A DNA stretch of 60,318 nt from a virus. Below, piece after piece: positions 28,425-37,625 of the stretch. The stretch's first letter is position 1, and every line of letters begins with the position of its first letter. The position numbers were made by a program, and so were the translations under genes. Location: positions 1-60,318 of the IMG/VR virus record IMGVR_UViG_3300025108_000047; one strand, given 5' to 3'. Below the pieces are notes generated by a model. It was given only the letters and a program-made list of their open reading frames with translations, was not told the origin of the DNA and made no database searches.

Positions 28425-30228
28425 AGACGTACAAAGATACAGACCTGTTGTTAATAATGGACATCCTGATTTAAGTCCAGACTCTATTTCTTATCAAGAA
28501 TATTGGGAACAAGAAAGAGACAGATGTATTAATGGATACAAGCCAAGAGGAATGGATAAGATTTCTGGCAAGTATTACTTCTACTTAAATTACTTTAAAA
28601 TATTAGGTAACTCTGGAGCTGCTGGAAACAGAAAGACTCTTATTAGTCCTTGGTACAGAGAAATGGATAAAGAGTACTTTGAAACTTTTGAGACTTGCAA
28701 AGACGAAGGAAAAGGTATGATTGTTATTAAAGCCAGAGACAAAGGGTTTAGTTATATGAACTCAGGACTTCTAGCACACGAATTTACATTCTTTCCCTTT
28801 AATGATGTAGGGGTAGCGGCAGGACTTCAGTCTTCAGCAACATCATTCTTTAACAAAGTAAAAAATGGACTTAATAATATACATCCTAACTTTAGGCACT
28901 CATCACTCAAAGATACTGATGAGATTTATAAAGCTGGATACAAGCTTAAAAATAAAGACGGCAAGTGGGAAACTGGGGGATACCAGTCTCAGATTATCTG
29001 TAGAACAATGGATAACCCAGAAGTATTCAAAGGGGAAAGGCTCGGTGTTATGGTTTTTGAAGAAGCAGGGGAATTTAAAAGATTAAAGAACGCATATATG
29101 TCTTCTAAAGCCTGTTTCATGGATGGTGACATTCAATATGGTGTTCCTGTTATTGGTGGAACGGGTGGTGACATTACTAAGTCTTCTAAAGATTTTATGG
29201 AGATGTATTATAATGCAGACGCATTCAACCTTATACCTTCCTTTATACCTGCTAGTAGAGCGTATTACGGATTTTACGACATTGAGTCGGGCATAGAGGA
29301 TGAAGTGGGAGCTAGAAAAAAATTAGAGTCAGACAGAAAAAAGGTCGAGGCCGACCAAAAAGCGTACAACCTTCACTTACAAAACTACCCTATGACTGTG
29401 GAAGAGGCTTTTTTAAATACAAAGTCTAGTAGATTTAATATCTCACTTATTAACCAACAACGTGGTAAAATAATGACTGATACTAAATTAAAAGGTCAAA
29501 TACAAAAAGGAGACTTACACTGGGTGTCTGACGACAACGGAACACTTTCCGTGGAGTTTGAACCTCATCAACACGGGAAATTCAAGATTCTCCACCACCC
29601 GCGAACCAACTTCGTTGGTTTAGACATTGGAGGTGTGGATAGCTATGACCAAGACCAAGCAGGAGCTAGTACGTCTGAGGGGTGCGCGATGATATATAGA
29701 AGATTTTATAATGTAGATGAGCCAGGCGATATGCTTGTAGCTGAGTATACAGACAGGCCAGACAGAAAGGAAGACTTCTACGATGGCGTTTTAAAGTTAG
29801 CAGTATACTATAATGCAAAAATGTTAATAGAATATACAAAAATTGCTATTATAGACTACTTTAAGAAAGAAGGTATGCAAAGTTTGCTAAAAGAAAAGCC
29901 TGCATCAGCACATAATATTAGAACATTAACGCGAAACACCTACGGTGTTCACATGAATAAACAAGTTAAATCTTATATGGAGGATTTAATGGATGATTAT
30001 ATTAAGTCATCTATAAACGACATTTGGTTCTACGACTTACTTGAAGAATTATCACTATATGGACAAAGAAATACTGACCGAGCAATAGCGTTTGGACTAT
30101 GTCTTTTACATAATAATGACAATTATAGAAGGAAAGTTTTGGATGCTGAAGAAAAAATTAGTAAAGAATCGCTAGGATTTCGTAAATTTGCAATGAATAG
30201 CCAAGGTATACCAAAAAAAATACGATAG
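28414..30228 (+). CDS. terL: Terminase large subunit
   Basis: A 604-residue protein. The ATPase half has a variant Walker A IKARDKGFS (about 105-113), where GK(S/T) is replaced by KGFS as in some crAss-like terminases. Walker B is LGVMVFEEAGEF (E216-E217), followed by the motif III-like VIGGTGGD. The RNase H-like nuclease half begins FVGLDIGGVDSYDQDQ (D404) and has MLIEYTKIAIIDYF as its middle acidic motif. It cuts concatemers and drives DNA into the prohead. The sequence cannot tell whether it makes headful or cohesive ends. Confidence 0.92.
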   Translation: MINKDVQRYRPVVNNGHPDLSPDSISYQEYWEQERDRCINGYKPRGMDKISGKYYFYLNYFKILGNSGAAGNRKTLISPWYREMDKEYFETFETCKDEGKGMIVIKARDKGFSYMNSGLLAHEFTFFPFNDVGVAAGLQSSATSFFNKVKNGLNNIHPNFRHSSLKDTDEIYKAGYKLKNKDGKWETGGYQSQIICRTMDNPEVFKGERLGVMVFEEAGEFKRLKNAYMSSKACFMDGDIQYGVPVIGGTGGDITKSSKDFMEMYYNADAFNLIPSFIPASRAYYGFYDIESGIEDEVGARKKLESDRKKVEADQKAYNLHLQNYPMTVEEAFLNTKSSRFNISLINQQRGKIMTDTKLKGQIQKGDLHWVSDDNGTLSVEFEPHQHGKFKILHHPRTNFVGLDIGGVDSYDQDQAGASTSEGCAMIYRRFYNVDEPGDMLVAEYTDRPDRKEDFYDGVLKLAVYYNAKMLIEYTKIAIIDYFKKEGMQSLLKEKPASAHNIRTLTRNTYGVHMNKQVKSYMEDLMDDYIKSSINDIWFYDLLEELSLYGQRNTDRAIAFGLCLLHNNDNYRRKVLDAEEKISKESLGFRKFAMNSQGIPKKIR

Positions 30229-32493
30229 ATGTACAACACAATTACGTTTCCTAAACAACTACTTAAAGATAGCGAAAAAGACGACCAGTGGTGCGATGCT
30301 ATGATTGACGCAATCATTAGTACCATAAACACTGATGACTCGCCATTGATTCACTCAAGACTTGATGATATAAGAAATTATAACATATACAATGGACACG
30401 TAGACGTAGATGAGTACAGATATGTTACGGAACAATATGGCGCTGCTTACCCAGCTAAACTAGTAAACTACCCTATCATAAGCCCTAAAATAGATTTATT
30501 GATGGGTGAAGATATATCAAGACCTTTACAAAAAAGGGTTACTACTATAAACAAGTCTGCTACTATTAGAAAGATTGACCATAAGATTGCTATTGAACTA
30601 AAGAAATATATTAATGAGCAGCTTGAGGAAATGAAATCAAAAGCTCCAGCAGACATAGACTTAAAGATTGACCAAATACCAATGCCAGATGATGTAGAAA
30701 GATACATGATGTATACCTACAAAGAAGCTGTTGAAGAAGTTGTAGAAGATGGATTAGAGTATGTTATTAATAAGTATAATATGAAAGATGTGTTTAAGTC
30801 TGGATTTAGAGATATGCTTGTTACGTCTAAACAATTTTATAAAGTATACATTAAAAACGGAGACCCATTCCTTAGAAGAGTAGACCCAAGAAATGTAATA
30901 TATGATACAAACTCTGAGTCAGACTTTTTAGATGACGCTCAATGGATTGGTGAAGAAAGATGGCTTTCTGTAAACGAAATACTAGACGAGTACTCTGAGG
31001 TTTTAAAAAGAGATGATATTGCTTTAATAGAGGATATGAGTAGAGTAAACTCATTAAACGCTGCTAACGTATACAATCAAGACTTTGAATGGCTAGACTG
31101 GAACGAAACTACAGGAAGTAGAGTTAGAGTTGTTTCTTGTGAGTGGAAATCTATCAAGCCTATAAAATACAAGGTATCAGAAAACAAATATAATCCAGAA
31201 AAACCTTTTAAGAAGATTGTACCAGATGGATACAAAAGAAGAAAGGGAGACCAAATAGAAACTAGATACATAGATGATATATGGGAAGGAACTAAAGTTG
31301 GTGGTGTTGTTTTAGTTAACTGTAGAAGAAGACCTAACCAAGTACGTTCAGTTGATGACTATGGTTCTACTCCATTATCTTATGTAGGTGTAATTAGAAA
31401 TAATAGTACGGGTAGACCTCAGTCTCTTGTAGACTTACTACACAACATACAAATGTTATATAATATTACTATGTACAACATCGAACTTGCTATGGCTCGT
31501 TCAGGTGGTAAAGCTGTAGTATATGATGTAGCTCAACTACCTACTAATATAGGTATGGACATACAGGATGTAATGTATCACCTTAAAAATGATGGTATTA
31601 TTCCTATAAACTCTAAGGATGAAGGTAATCAAATGGCTACATTTAATCAGTTCCAACAAATAGACTTTACTATTTCTCAGTCTATATCTCAGTTGTTTAA
31701 TCTAAAATTAATGTTAGAAGAAACAGCAGGACAGATTTCTGGTATTAGTAGACAAAGAGCTGGAGCTATTAACACAAGTGAGTATGTAGGTAACGTACAA
31801 AGGTCTGTTCAGCAGTCTGCACTAACTACAGAAACTTGGTTCTTTATGCACAATGAAACTAAAAAAAGATGTTTTGAAAGACTTGCTAACTTAATGAAGC
31901 TTGCTTGGAAAGATGGACATAAAGCTGCTACTATATTAGGTGATGGCGCTCATAAAATTTTAAGTGTAATGCCAGGAGAAATAAATCTTAACGACTACGG
32001 AGTATTTGTAGGAGACACTGGTAAAGAGCAGTCTGACAAACAAATAATAAATCAAGTTGCTCAAGCTGCTATGCAGTCTGGTAAAGCTGGTTTGTTAGAC
32101 GTTCTTAAAGTCTTAAAAGCTGACACAGCTACTGAAGCAGAACATACCTTAGAAAGAGCTATGAAAGTTATGGCTGAACAACAGCAACAACAAATGGCTA
32201 TGCAACAGCAACAAGCTCAAATGCAAGAACAAGCAAGAAGCGCTGAACACGCTAGAAACTTAGAGCTTGAACAAGTTAGAGTTGGAGGTAAGGTTAAAGT
32301 TGCTGAACTTGAAACTGAAGCTAAAAAGAAAATAGCAGATATAAGAGATGATGGAAATAGAGATATTTCTGACATGAAAGAGAAAGCAAAGCTGGCTGGT
32401 ATGCAAGATAGCGGAAAATATCAATTAGGCACACAAGTCCCAAATACTAAACTTCCTAGTGAAACTAAGAGCTTAGACGAGTTATTAGGATAA
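30229..32493 (+). CDS. Portal protein, crAss-like
   Basis: A 754-residue protein. NYPIISPKIDLLMGEDISRP is a strong portal signature in crAss-like phages. Later blocks include VDPRNVIYDTNSES and ISGISRQRAGAINTSEYVGN, near the tunnel loop and stem. The C-terminus is a Gln-rich coiled coil (MAEQQQQQMAMQQQQAQ) then a charged helix. Twelve copies would form the DNA gate at one capsid vertex. It starts directly at the terL stop. Confidence 0.9.
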   Translation: MYNTITFPKQLLKDSEKDDQWCDAMIDAIISTINTDDSPLIHSRLDDIRNYNIYNGHVDVDEYRYVTEQYGAAYPAKLVNYPIISPKIDLLMGEDISRPLQKRVTTINKSATIRKIDHKIAIELKKYINEQLEEMKSKAPADIDLKIDQIPMPDDVERYMMYTYKEAVEEVVEDGLEYVINKYNMKDVFKSGFRDMLVTSKQFYKVYIKNGDPFLRRVDPRNVIYDTNSESDFLDDAQWIGEERWLSVNEILDEYSEVLKRDDIALIEDMSRVNSLNAANVYNQDFEWLDWNETTGSRVRVVSCEWKSIKPIKYKVSENKYNPEKPFKKIVPDGYKRRKGDQIETRYIDDIWEGTKVGGVVLVNCRRRPNQVRSVDDYGSTPLSYVGVIRNNSTGRPQSLVDLLHNIQMLYNITMYNIELAMARSGGKAVVYDVAQLPTNIGMDIQDVMYHLKNDGIIPINSKDEGNQMATFNQFQQIDFTISQSISQLFNLKLMLEETAGQISGISRQRAGAINTSEYVGNVQRSVQQSALTTETWFFMHNETKKRCFERLANLMKLAWKDGHKAATILGDGAHKILSVMPGEINLNDYGVFVGDTGKEQSDKQIINQVAQAAMQSGKAGLLDVLKVLKADTATEAEHTLERAMKVMAEQQQQQMAMQQQQAQMQEQARSAEHARNLELEQVRVGGKVKVAELETEAKKKIADIRDDGNRDISDMKEKAKLAGMQDSGKYQLGTQVPNTKLPSETKSLDELLG

Positions 32494-32497
32494 ATTG

Positions 32498-32505
32498 TAT
32501 ATTTG
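32498..32505 (+). promoter_or_regulatory. Bacteroidetes -7 promoter box (TATATTTG)
   Basis: TATATTTG lies just after the portal stop, followed by CAACGGAGTAAC and a 27-nt distance to the ATG at 32533. Unlike the other boxes it would give a short leader with a GGAG-like site. It would raise expression of the scaffold-like and capsid genes. Confidence 0.55.
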
Positions 32506-32532
32506 CAACGGAGTAACAAAAAAAATTATATT

Positions 32533-33471
32533 ATGAGCGAAGAAAATAAAAGTGCAATAGTAGATAATTCTGAGACAAGTGAAAAGTCTTTTAACCCTAT
32601 TGCTTTTGGAGACAATTTTGTTTCTGAGGAAGCTACGGCTACTGAAGCTGTTGACGGTGAAGTCACTGAAGAAGCGAAAGCTACGGAAGAAAATGCAGAC
32701 GATTGGTCTTTTGAAGAGCAAGAAATTGTTGAAGAATCAAGACCTGGAGACGATGCTGCAAGAGACGATGTTAACTGGGGAGCGATTGCAACACAGCTTG
32801 GACTTGATGGAAAAAGCACTAAAGAAGAAATACAAGCAGCCTTAAAAGGAGTGCAAGACGCTAAAGAAGAGAAGGAAGATAATGCTCCTGAACAAGAATT
32901 TGAGCAGTTCGAGTCTTTGTTAAAGCTAGACGACAGGGGTATAATGGTTGAAGAATTAAAAGCTAGAGGTTTTGGTGAAGGAGAAATAGAAGACTATATA
33001 GATAGACTTGATGACTCTGGAACATTAAAGTATGAAGCTTTAAAAATTCGCAACGATGTTAGAAAGCATATTGTAGAGAAAGAATCTCAAGCAAAAGCTC
33101 AAGTTAAGCTAGAAAAAGAACAACAAGCTGCAAAGGTTGAGGAAAATAAAATTCAACTACAAAAAACTATTAAAGACCGTGAGGACTTTTATGGTTATAG
33201 CTTAGGGAAGGAACAAAAGAAAGAAGTATATAAATACATCACTAGTGGTGATTTTTATAAAGAGTTGAGTTCTTCGCATGAAGAAGTGTTTGAACAAGCG
33301 ATGTTTAAACTGTTCAAAGAACGTGTTATGTCGCTACAGTCTAAAAAAGGATACGAAGACGGTAAGTCCCAAATCCTAGACAACATCACTTCTCCAGACT
33401 TAGGGAGAACTTCAAAACCGAGACCTGTGTCGTCAAAAGCATTTGACCCATCGCAGTTCTCAAGAAAATAG
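32533..33471 (+). CDS. Probable capsid scaffolding protein
   Basis: A 312-residue protein from ATG 32533; a TTG at 32503 lies inside the promoter box. Residues 1-90 are very acidic and disordered (EEATATEAVDGEVTEEAKAT). The middle is a coiled coil (EKESQAKAQVKLEKEQQAAK). The last ~30 residues are basic and polar (LGRTSKPRPVSSKAFDPSQF). Acidic head, coil and basic tail between portal and capsid genes are the features of a scaffold that is expelled or cut after prohead assembly. Confidence 0.72.
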   Translation: MSEENKSAIVDNSETSEKSFNPIAFGDNFVSEEATATEAVDGEVTEEAKATEENADDWSFEEQEIVEESRPGDDAARDDVNWGAIATQLGLDGKSTKEEIQAALKGVQDAKEEKEDNAPEQEFEQFESLLKLDDRGIMVEELKARGFGEGEIEDYIDRLDDSGTLKYEALKIRNDVRKHIVEKESQAKAQVKLEKEQQAAKVEENKIQLQKTIKDREDFYGYSLGKEQKKEVYKYITSGDFYKELSSSHEEVFEQAMFKLFKERVMSLQSKKGYEDGKSQILDNITSPDLGRTSKPRPVSSKAFDPSQFSRK

Positions 33472-33600
33472 TCGGGTATGTATGAAGCCCGAATGAGATG
33501 ATGCTTAGTCCGAAACAAAGTTTCACTAACAAGTAAAGTCAAGAGTAATTCATGCAAGAGATTTTTAATAATAATAATAATAATATTTAATTCATTTACT
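33472..33600 (+). promoter_or_regulatory. Structured 129-nt leader of the major capsid gene with a (TAA)6 repeat
   Basis: Two hairpins, TCGGG/CCCGA (33472-33476 and 33488-33492) and GAAAC-AAA-GTTTC (33512-33524), are followed by six TAA repeats (33566-33583) and an AT-rich run to the ATG. No TAnnTTTG box is seen here. The long unpaired A/T stretch before the start should favour strong ribosome loading, as in Bacteroidetes high-expression leaders. Confidence 0.5.
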
Positions 33601-35100
33601 ATGAAAACATTTAATGGTACTTATGGGGTAAATACTGAAAAAAGCAACTCTCTTGTAGATAATCTTTTGAAGTACCCAGAAATTTCAAAAACATTGGTTC
33701 GTCAGCACCAACGTTATTCTTTAACATATTTATTAGAGCGTGCTGGCCGTTTCTCTAACGCTAAAGTATTAGCTGACAACTCTTACGAGTGGAAAGTATT
33801 AGGTAGAACTAACAAGCCTCTAGTAGGTCATGGTTTCTTTGACTTAAACGATGCGGATGCATATACAGCAACTACAGACAACGCTCAAGATGTTGCAGAC
33901 ACTGCTAATGAAATTTTTTACGCTACGTTTAAAGACAACTCAACAAATGGTCACTATGTTCTTTGTAACAGAAATGATGTTGTAAGATTTAAAGGTGGAG
34001 CTACTGCTTTAGTTTTGGCTGTTATTAATAGCGGTGATGAAAGTGGTTCTGGTATTACTGCTGGTGCTGGTTACAAAGTAGTTAAGTTTAGACTTATTTC
34101 TGGTGACGTTAACGGTTCTGACATCCACGGTGATGTTGTTGCTGGTACTATCGCTTCTGCTTATGGTGAGGCTTCTTTAGGTTCAACTGTAGGTCAAAAC
34201 CAAGTTTACCCAGATACATACAAAAACTGGTTAACTATTTCTCGTAAGAAGAAAAAAGTTACTGGTGGACAATTATCTGACGTTACTTGGATTGAAAACA
34301 ATGGACAAGCTTTATGGTACTTTACTGCTGAAGAATTAATGATTCAAGAGTTTATGTATCAATTAGAGCTTCAAAGATGGTACGGTGTACGTTCTGCTGG
34401 TTTAGGTGGTTCTGTAGGCGCTCCTGGTGAGAACACTGCTTCTACACTTACTGACGCTGACTCTTCTGTTGTACAGACTGGAGACGGTATCTTAGCTCAA
34501 ATTTCTGGTTCTAACGATGGTTCTTATAATAATTCTTTAACTGAAGAGGCTTTAGTAGACTATATGGCTGACCTTTCTAAAAACGCTACTACTGCTGAAG
34601 GTATGGAGTACGTTGTAATGACTGGTACTGAAGGGCGTAAGCAATTCCACAGAGCTATGAAAGATTTATTAGTAGGCCCTGGAACTTCGTCTAACGGAGC
34701 AGGTGGCGCTATGATTTTTGATGCTCAAGCTGGACAAGATGTTGACTTAGGTGTAAACTTTACGTCTTACAACGCTTTAGGTAATAAAATTACTATGGCT
34801 TACTGCCCAGCATTTGACGACCCGAACTTGCACTCTAGTGCTTTAGAAGGTGGAAAAATGGCTTTCTTAGACTTTTCTTCTCAAGGTGATGGTTCAAACA
34901 TTGAACTAGTTGCTAAGGGTGCTGAAGGGTACAACAGAAACTACATCCGTAAGTATGTGCCAGGTATGGTTAATCCTTATGACTTTAAAGGTATGATGGC
35001 TGCTAATGGCGATGATGCTTTCGAATGTCACGTAATGTCTGAATCAGGAATTATTGTAAGAAACCCACTTTCTTGTGGAATCTTTACAAAAGCTTCGTAA
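33601..35100 (+). CDS. Major capsid protein, HK97-fold crAss-like type
   Basis: A 499-residue protein. The N-terminal region (YPEISKTLVRQHQRYSLTYL) and the long low-Lys beta-rich body (NEIFYATFKDNSTNGHYVLC, YKNWLTISRKKKKVTGGQLS, FMYQLELQRWYGVRS) fit crAss-like capsid proteins. Codons and order (portal, scaffold, capsid, terminator) also fit. It forms the icosahedral shell, and no decoration domain insert is obvious. An intrinsic terminator follows the stop codon, and a structured leader precedes it. Confidence 0.88.
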   Translation: MKTFNGTYGVNTEKSNSLVDNLLKYPEISKTLVRQHQRYSLTYLLERAGRFSNAKVLADNSYEWKVLGRTNKPLVGHGFFDLNDADAYTATTDNAQDVADTANEIFYATFKDNSTNGHYVLCNRNDVVRFKGGATALVLAVINSGDESGSGITAGAGYKVVKFRLISGDVNGSDIHGDVVAGTIASAYGEASLGSTVGQNQVYPDTYKNWLTISRKKKKVTGGQLSDVTWIENNGQALWYFTAEELMIQEFMYQLELQRWYGVRSAGLGGSVGAPGENTASTLTDADSSVVQTGDGILAQISGSNDGSYNNSLTEEALVDYMADLSKNATTAEGMEYVVMTGTEGRKQFHRAMKDLLVGPGTSSNGAGGAMIFDAQAGQDVDLGVNFTSYNALGNKITMAYCPAFDDPNLHSSALEGGKMAFLDFSSQGDGSNIELVAKGAEGYNRNYIRKYVPGMVNPYDFKGMMAANGDDAFECHVMSESGIIVRNPLSCGIFTKAS

Positions 35101-35122
35101 TTCATATTACACACTAATTTGG

Positions 35123-35148
35123 GGGAGATTAATTTCTCCCTCAATTTT
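35123..35148 (+). terminator. Intrinsic terminator after the major capsid gene
   Basis: GGGAGA (35123-35128) pairs with TCTCCC (35135-35140) around TTAATT, followed by TCAATTTT. It should uncouple high capsid transcription from the downstream connector genes. Confidence 0.75.
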
Positions 35149-35179
35149 AGAACAGGTATTAACAAATTTTTAATTAATT

Positions 35180-35851
35180 ATGAAACATAGAGTACAATTA
35201 TTAGTAGCAGAGCCTAAAAGATTTTCTTCTTTAACGTTGTCTGACTACAAAGACGAAAAAGGAAGGTATGTTAAGTATGAGGACATTAATGGAGAAACTC
35301 CAGGATTGTACAAGATTACAAAAACTAGCTTAGAGTTTGATTATGTTGATGAGCATGATAAAAAACTAGTAGACTTTTTAAGAAATCATCCTTTAAAAAA
35401 TTCTTATCATTTACACGACCTAAAAGTAAACGAAGAAAAAGAAGTGGAAGCTTTATTATCTTCAGCAGACGCCATACTAATTGCTTCTAAAATGGGAATG
35501 GTTGAGACTAACGATTTTGCTAGACTTTGCGGTATACCTTTAGACGCAGACACAGACATTATAAAAGCTAGACTTATTAAAATGGCTAGCATAAGTGCAG
35601 ATAAATTTATGGAGCTTTACACGCATCCAGAAAAAGAAGACATTGTTTTTATTCGTAAAGCTTTAGATAAAGGTGTTATAAGTAAAGATAGAGGTTCTTA
35701 CAAGCATAACAGAGTAGTTATGGGCTTAACAGAAGAAGCTACTATTGTGTGGTTGAAGGAAAATGCCGATATTTACGCTTTAATGAAACAAGAGCTTAGA
35801 GGCAACGTAAGTGTTAAAGTAAAACCAACTAAAAAAAGTAAAGTTAAATAA
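35180..35851 (+). CDS. Probable structural or head-completion protein
   Basis: A 223-residue protein (MKHRVQLLVAEPKRFSSLTL). The first 70 residues are beta-rich, the rest helical (EVEALLSSADAILIASKMGM, DIIKARLIKMASISADKFME). The end is basic (SVKVKPTKKSKVK). Its place between capsid and ring genes is usual for a minor head protein in crAss-like phages. It overlaps the next gene (TAATG). No family named. Confidence 0.65.
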   Translation: MKHRVQLLVAEPKRFSSLTLSDYKDEKGRYVKYEDINGETPGLYKITKTSLEFDYVDEHDKKLVDFLRNHPLKNSYHLHDLKVNEEKEVEALLSSADAILIASKMGMVETNDFARLCGIPLDADTDIIKARLIKMASISADKFMELYTHPEKEDIVFIRKALDKGVISKDRGSYKHNRVVMGLTEEATIVWLKENADIYALMKQELRGNVSVKVKPTKKSKVK

Positions 35852-36864
35852 TGACGTTTTTAGAAGCTCACAACTTAATGGACTTACTGCTTGATAAAGC
35901 AGACCAAGCATATTTCACGACAGCCGAGAAAGATAAATTTCTTTCTATGGCTATCATGGAATGGTTTGAAGGATTAACTTCAGACTATTTAAAAAATGCA
36001 GGACATGAAAGTCATGAGGGCGGTAAATATGTTCAAAGCGAAGAAAGAACTTTTAAAGAAGATGGTGTAATAAACCTTGCTAATAATACAAAAGCAATTA
36101 CGCCACATCCACTTATTTGGGCAACTGGAACTGTTTATCCTTTTTACAAGTTAATTAATCTTAGAGTTAAGGCTGTTGATGGTAGTTGGGAAAAAGTAAA
36201 TCCCATGAATCCTGGAACTTTAGCTGTTGAAGGTGTTAAAGACCCTTTTAACACTCCTACTGTTGGAAATAGGGTTTATAATTATCACGAAAACAAACTT
36301 AAAATATTTCCAAACACAGATTTAGTTGCTAATGATGCTTTAGTTAGCTTTTCCATAAGTAGTGGAGCTGTGTCTTCAGTTTCAATAATTGATGGAGGAG
36401 CTGGATACACTTCACCACCAGCAGTAACATCTAGGGATAATAGTTCTACAGGAGCAACTTTTACAGCAACTATAAATGGTAGCGGAACCGTTACAAGCGT
36501 TGCTATTACCAGCGCTGGAGCTAATTCTGATATGTCTAGCGGTAGATTAAAAATTGATGAAAGTCCTACTTCTGCTAAATTTCAAATGAATTACTTTACA
36601 TATCCATTGCTTTCTAATGTAGCTGGAGGAAATAGTGGCGGAGTATCTGCTGAAACTATAGCAACCTCTAATGCTCAGTTAGGAGCAACAACAATGGCTT
36701 ACGCTCCATACGAGTGGTCTGATGGAGGAAGCTCTATATCAAACCTAGGAGCTGCACCAAGAGAAGCAGACAATATTGTAAAAATAGCTGTAAGAATGAT
36801 GACTGCAAACATAGAAAGTCCTCTTTACCAAACTAATTCAATCGAAGGGAAACGAAGTGAATAA
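35851..36864 (+). CDS. Connector/ring protein with an inserted beta-repeat domain
   Basis: A 337-residue protein. The N-terminal helical part (FLEAHNLMDLLLDKADQAYF, EKDKFLSMAIMEWFEGLTSD) is typical of head-tail connector proteins. About residues 168-232 carry a repeat module (SSVSIIDGGAGYTSPPAVTS, then GATFTATINGSGTVTSVAIT) of a kind seen in secreted and fibre proteins, probably an exposed insertion. The tail, KIAVRMMTANIESPLYQTNS, returns to the connector. It most likely forms a ring under the portal. Confidence 0.65.
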   Translation: MTFLEAHNLMDLLLDKADQAYFTTAEKDKFLSMAIMEWFEGLTSDYLKNAGHESHEGGKYVQSEERTFKEDGVINLANNTKAITPHPLIWATGTVYPFYKLINLRVKAVDGSWEKVNPMNPGTLAVEGVKDPFNTPTVGNRVYNYHENKLKIFPNTDLVANDALVSFSISSGAVSSVSIIDGGAGYTSPPAVTSRDNSSTGATFTATINGSGTVTSVAITSAGANSDMSSGRLKIDESPTSAKFQMNYFTYPLLSNVAGGNSGGVSAETIATSNAQLGATTMAYAPYEWSDGGSSISNLGAAPREADNIVKIAVRMMTANIESPLYQTNSIEGKRSE

Positions 36865-36905
36865 AAATATTAAAGAGGCTCTTTTTGTTTCTCCTTGTTC
36901 GAAAG

Positions 36906-36941
36906 TAGGTGGATTCACTATTAGTGATGAAGCCTATTTTC
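36906..36941 (+). terminator. Probable intrinsic terminator after the first connector gene
   Basis: TCACTA (36915-36920) pairs with TAGTGA (36922-36927), enclosed by TAGG/CCTA (36906-36909 and 36933-36936) and followed by TTTT. An additional AGGCT/AGCCT pairing (36876-36880 and 36931-36935) would compete with the outer stem. It lies just upstream of the next promoter box. Confidence 0.55.
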
Positions 36942-36953
36942 ATTTAATTTAAT

Positions 36954-36961
36954 TAACTTTG
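36954..36961 (+). promoter_or_regulatory. Bacteroidetes -7 promoter box (TAACTTTG)
   Basis: TAACTTTG lies 4 nt (CAAC) before the ATG at 36966, directly after a probable terminator. The pair would start a new transcript for the ring, nozzle and internal virion genes. Confidence 0.62.
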
Positions 36962-36965
36962 CAAC

Positions 36966-37625
36966 ATGGCAACTTTACGTGAAATAGTATATAATATAAA
37001 AAACATAGCTGAAGGAGGCTCTTCTCTTACTGAAGACTCTAAAATTTCAGACTCTCAAGTAGAATTTTTAGTTAATGTATATAGAGCTAAAACTCTTATG
37101 CAATACACTAATTCTGGTAGAAGTGTACACCCTCAGACTTTACAGACTTTTAAACACGTAGCGACTACAAACAACAATACATTTATAGACTTTCCTTCTG
37201 TAATTAATTTTAATGAAAACAGAGCTGTTAAATCAATACTTTTTTACGACAGTAGTGCGTCTACATCAGAATATATAGAGATTGGAACAAAAGGTTCTAC
37301 AGTTTATTTAAGTGGTAATAGATTTACTTCTGCAAAAAAATCTGCACGAATACAAGATGGTAGAATTTATTTTACAAATTTTGATTTAGATGATGGAGAC
37401 TATTTAGAAGTTTCTGCTATATTTTCTAATCCAACAGAAATTACTACAGACGCAGGGTTGTTTGATAAAGACACAAGTATATATCCTTTGCCTACTGAAT
37501 TAATTACAACTTTAAGTCAGGAAATATTAGCTAAAGAGTATAGAGTGGTAATGTCAACACCAAGAGATAAAGAAATAGATGGAGAAGCACCAACGGAAGT
37601 ACAAGGACAAGTACGTAAGCGTTAA
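36966..37625 (+). CDS. Ring/connector protein, crAss-like
   Basis: A 219-residue protein. REIVYNIKNIAEGGSSLTED then SKISDSQVEFLVNVYRAKTL is the N-terminal block of a crAss-like ring or head-tail connector protein. A beta domain follows (NTFIDFPSVINFNENRAVKS, SARIQDGRIYFTNFDLDDGD), and IYPLPTELITTLSQEILAKE forms the C-terminal helix. It starts 4 nt after a promoter box and overlaps the next gene by 47 nt. Confidence 0.72.
   Translation: MATLREIVYNIKNIAEGGSSLTEDSKISDSQVEFLVNVYRAKTLMQYTNSGRSVHPQTLQTFKHVATTNNNTFIDFPSVINFNENRAVKSILFYDSSASTSEYIEIGTKGSTVYLSGNRFTSAKKSARIQDGRIYFTNFDLDDGDYLEVSAIFSNPTEITTDAGLFDKDTSIYPLPTELITTLSQEILAKEYRVVMSTPRDKEIDGEAPTEVQGQVRKR

Noticed and set aside
32503-33471. TTG start for the scaffold-like protein
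   Set aside because: The TTG is part of the TATATTTG promoter box; ATG 32533 follows a normal leader.
33566-33583. (TAA)6 as a CRISPR or mobile-element remnant
   Set aside because: It is a simple triplet repeat with no spacers, target duplication or inverted ends.
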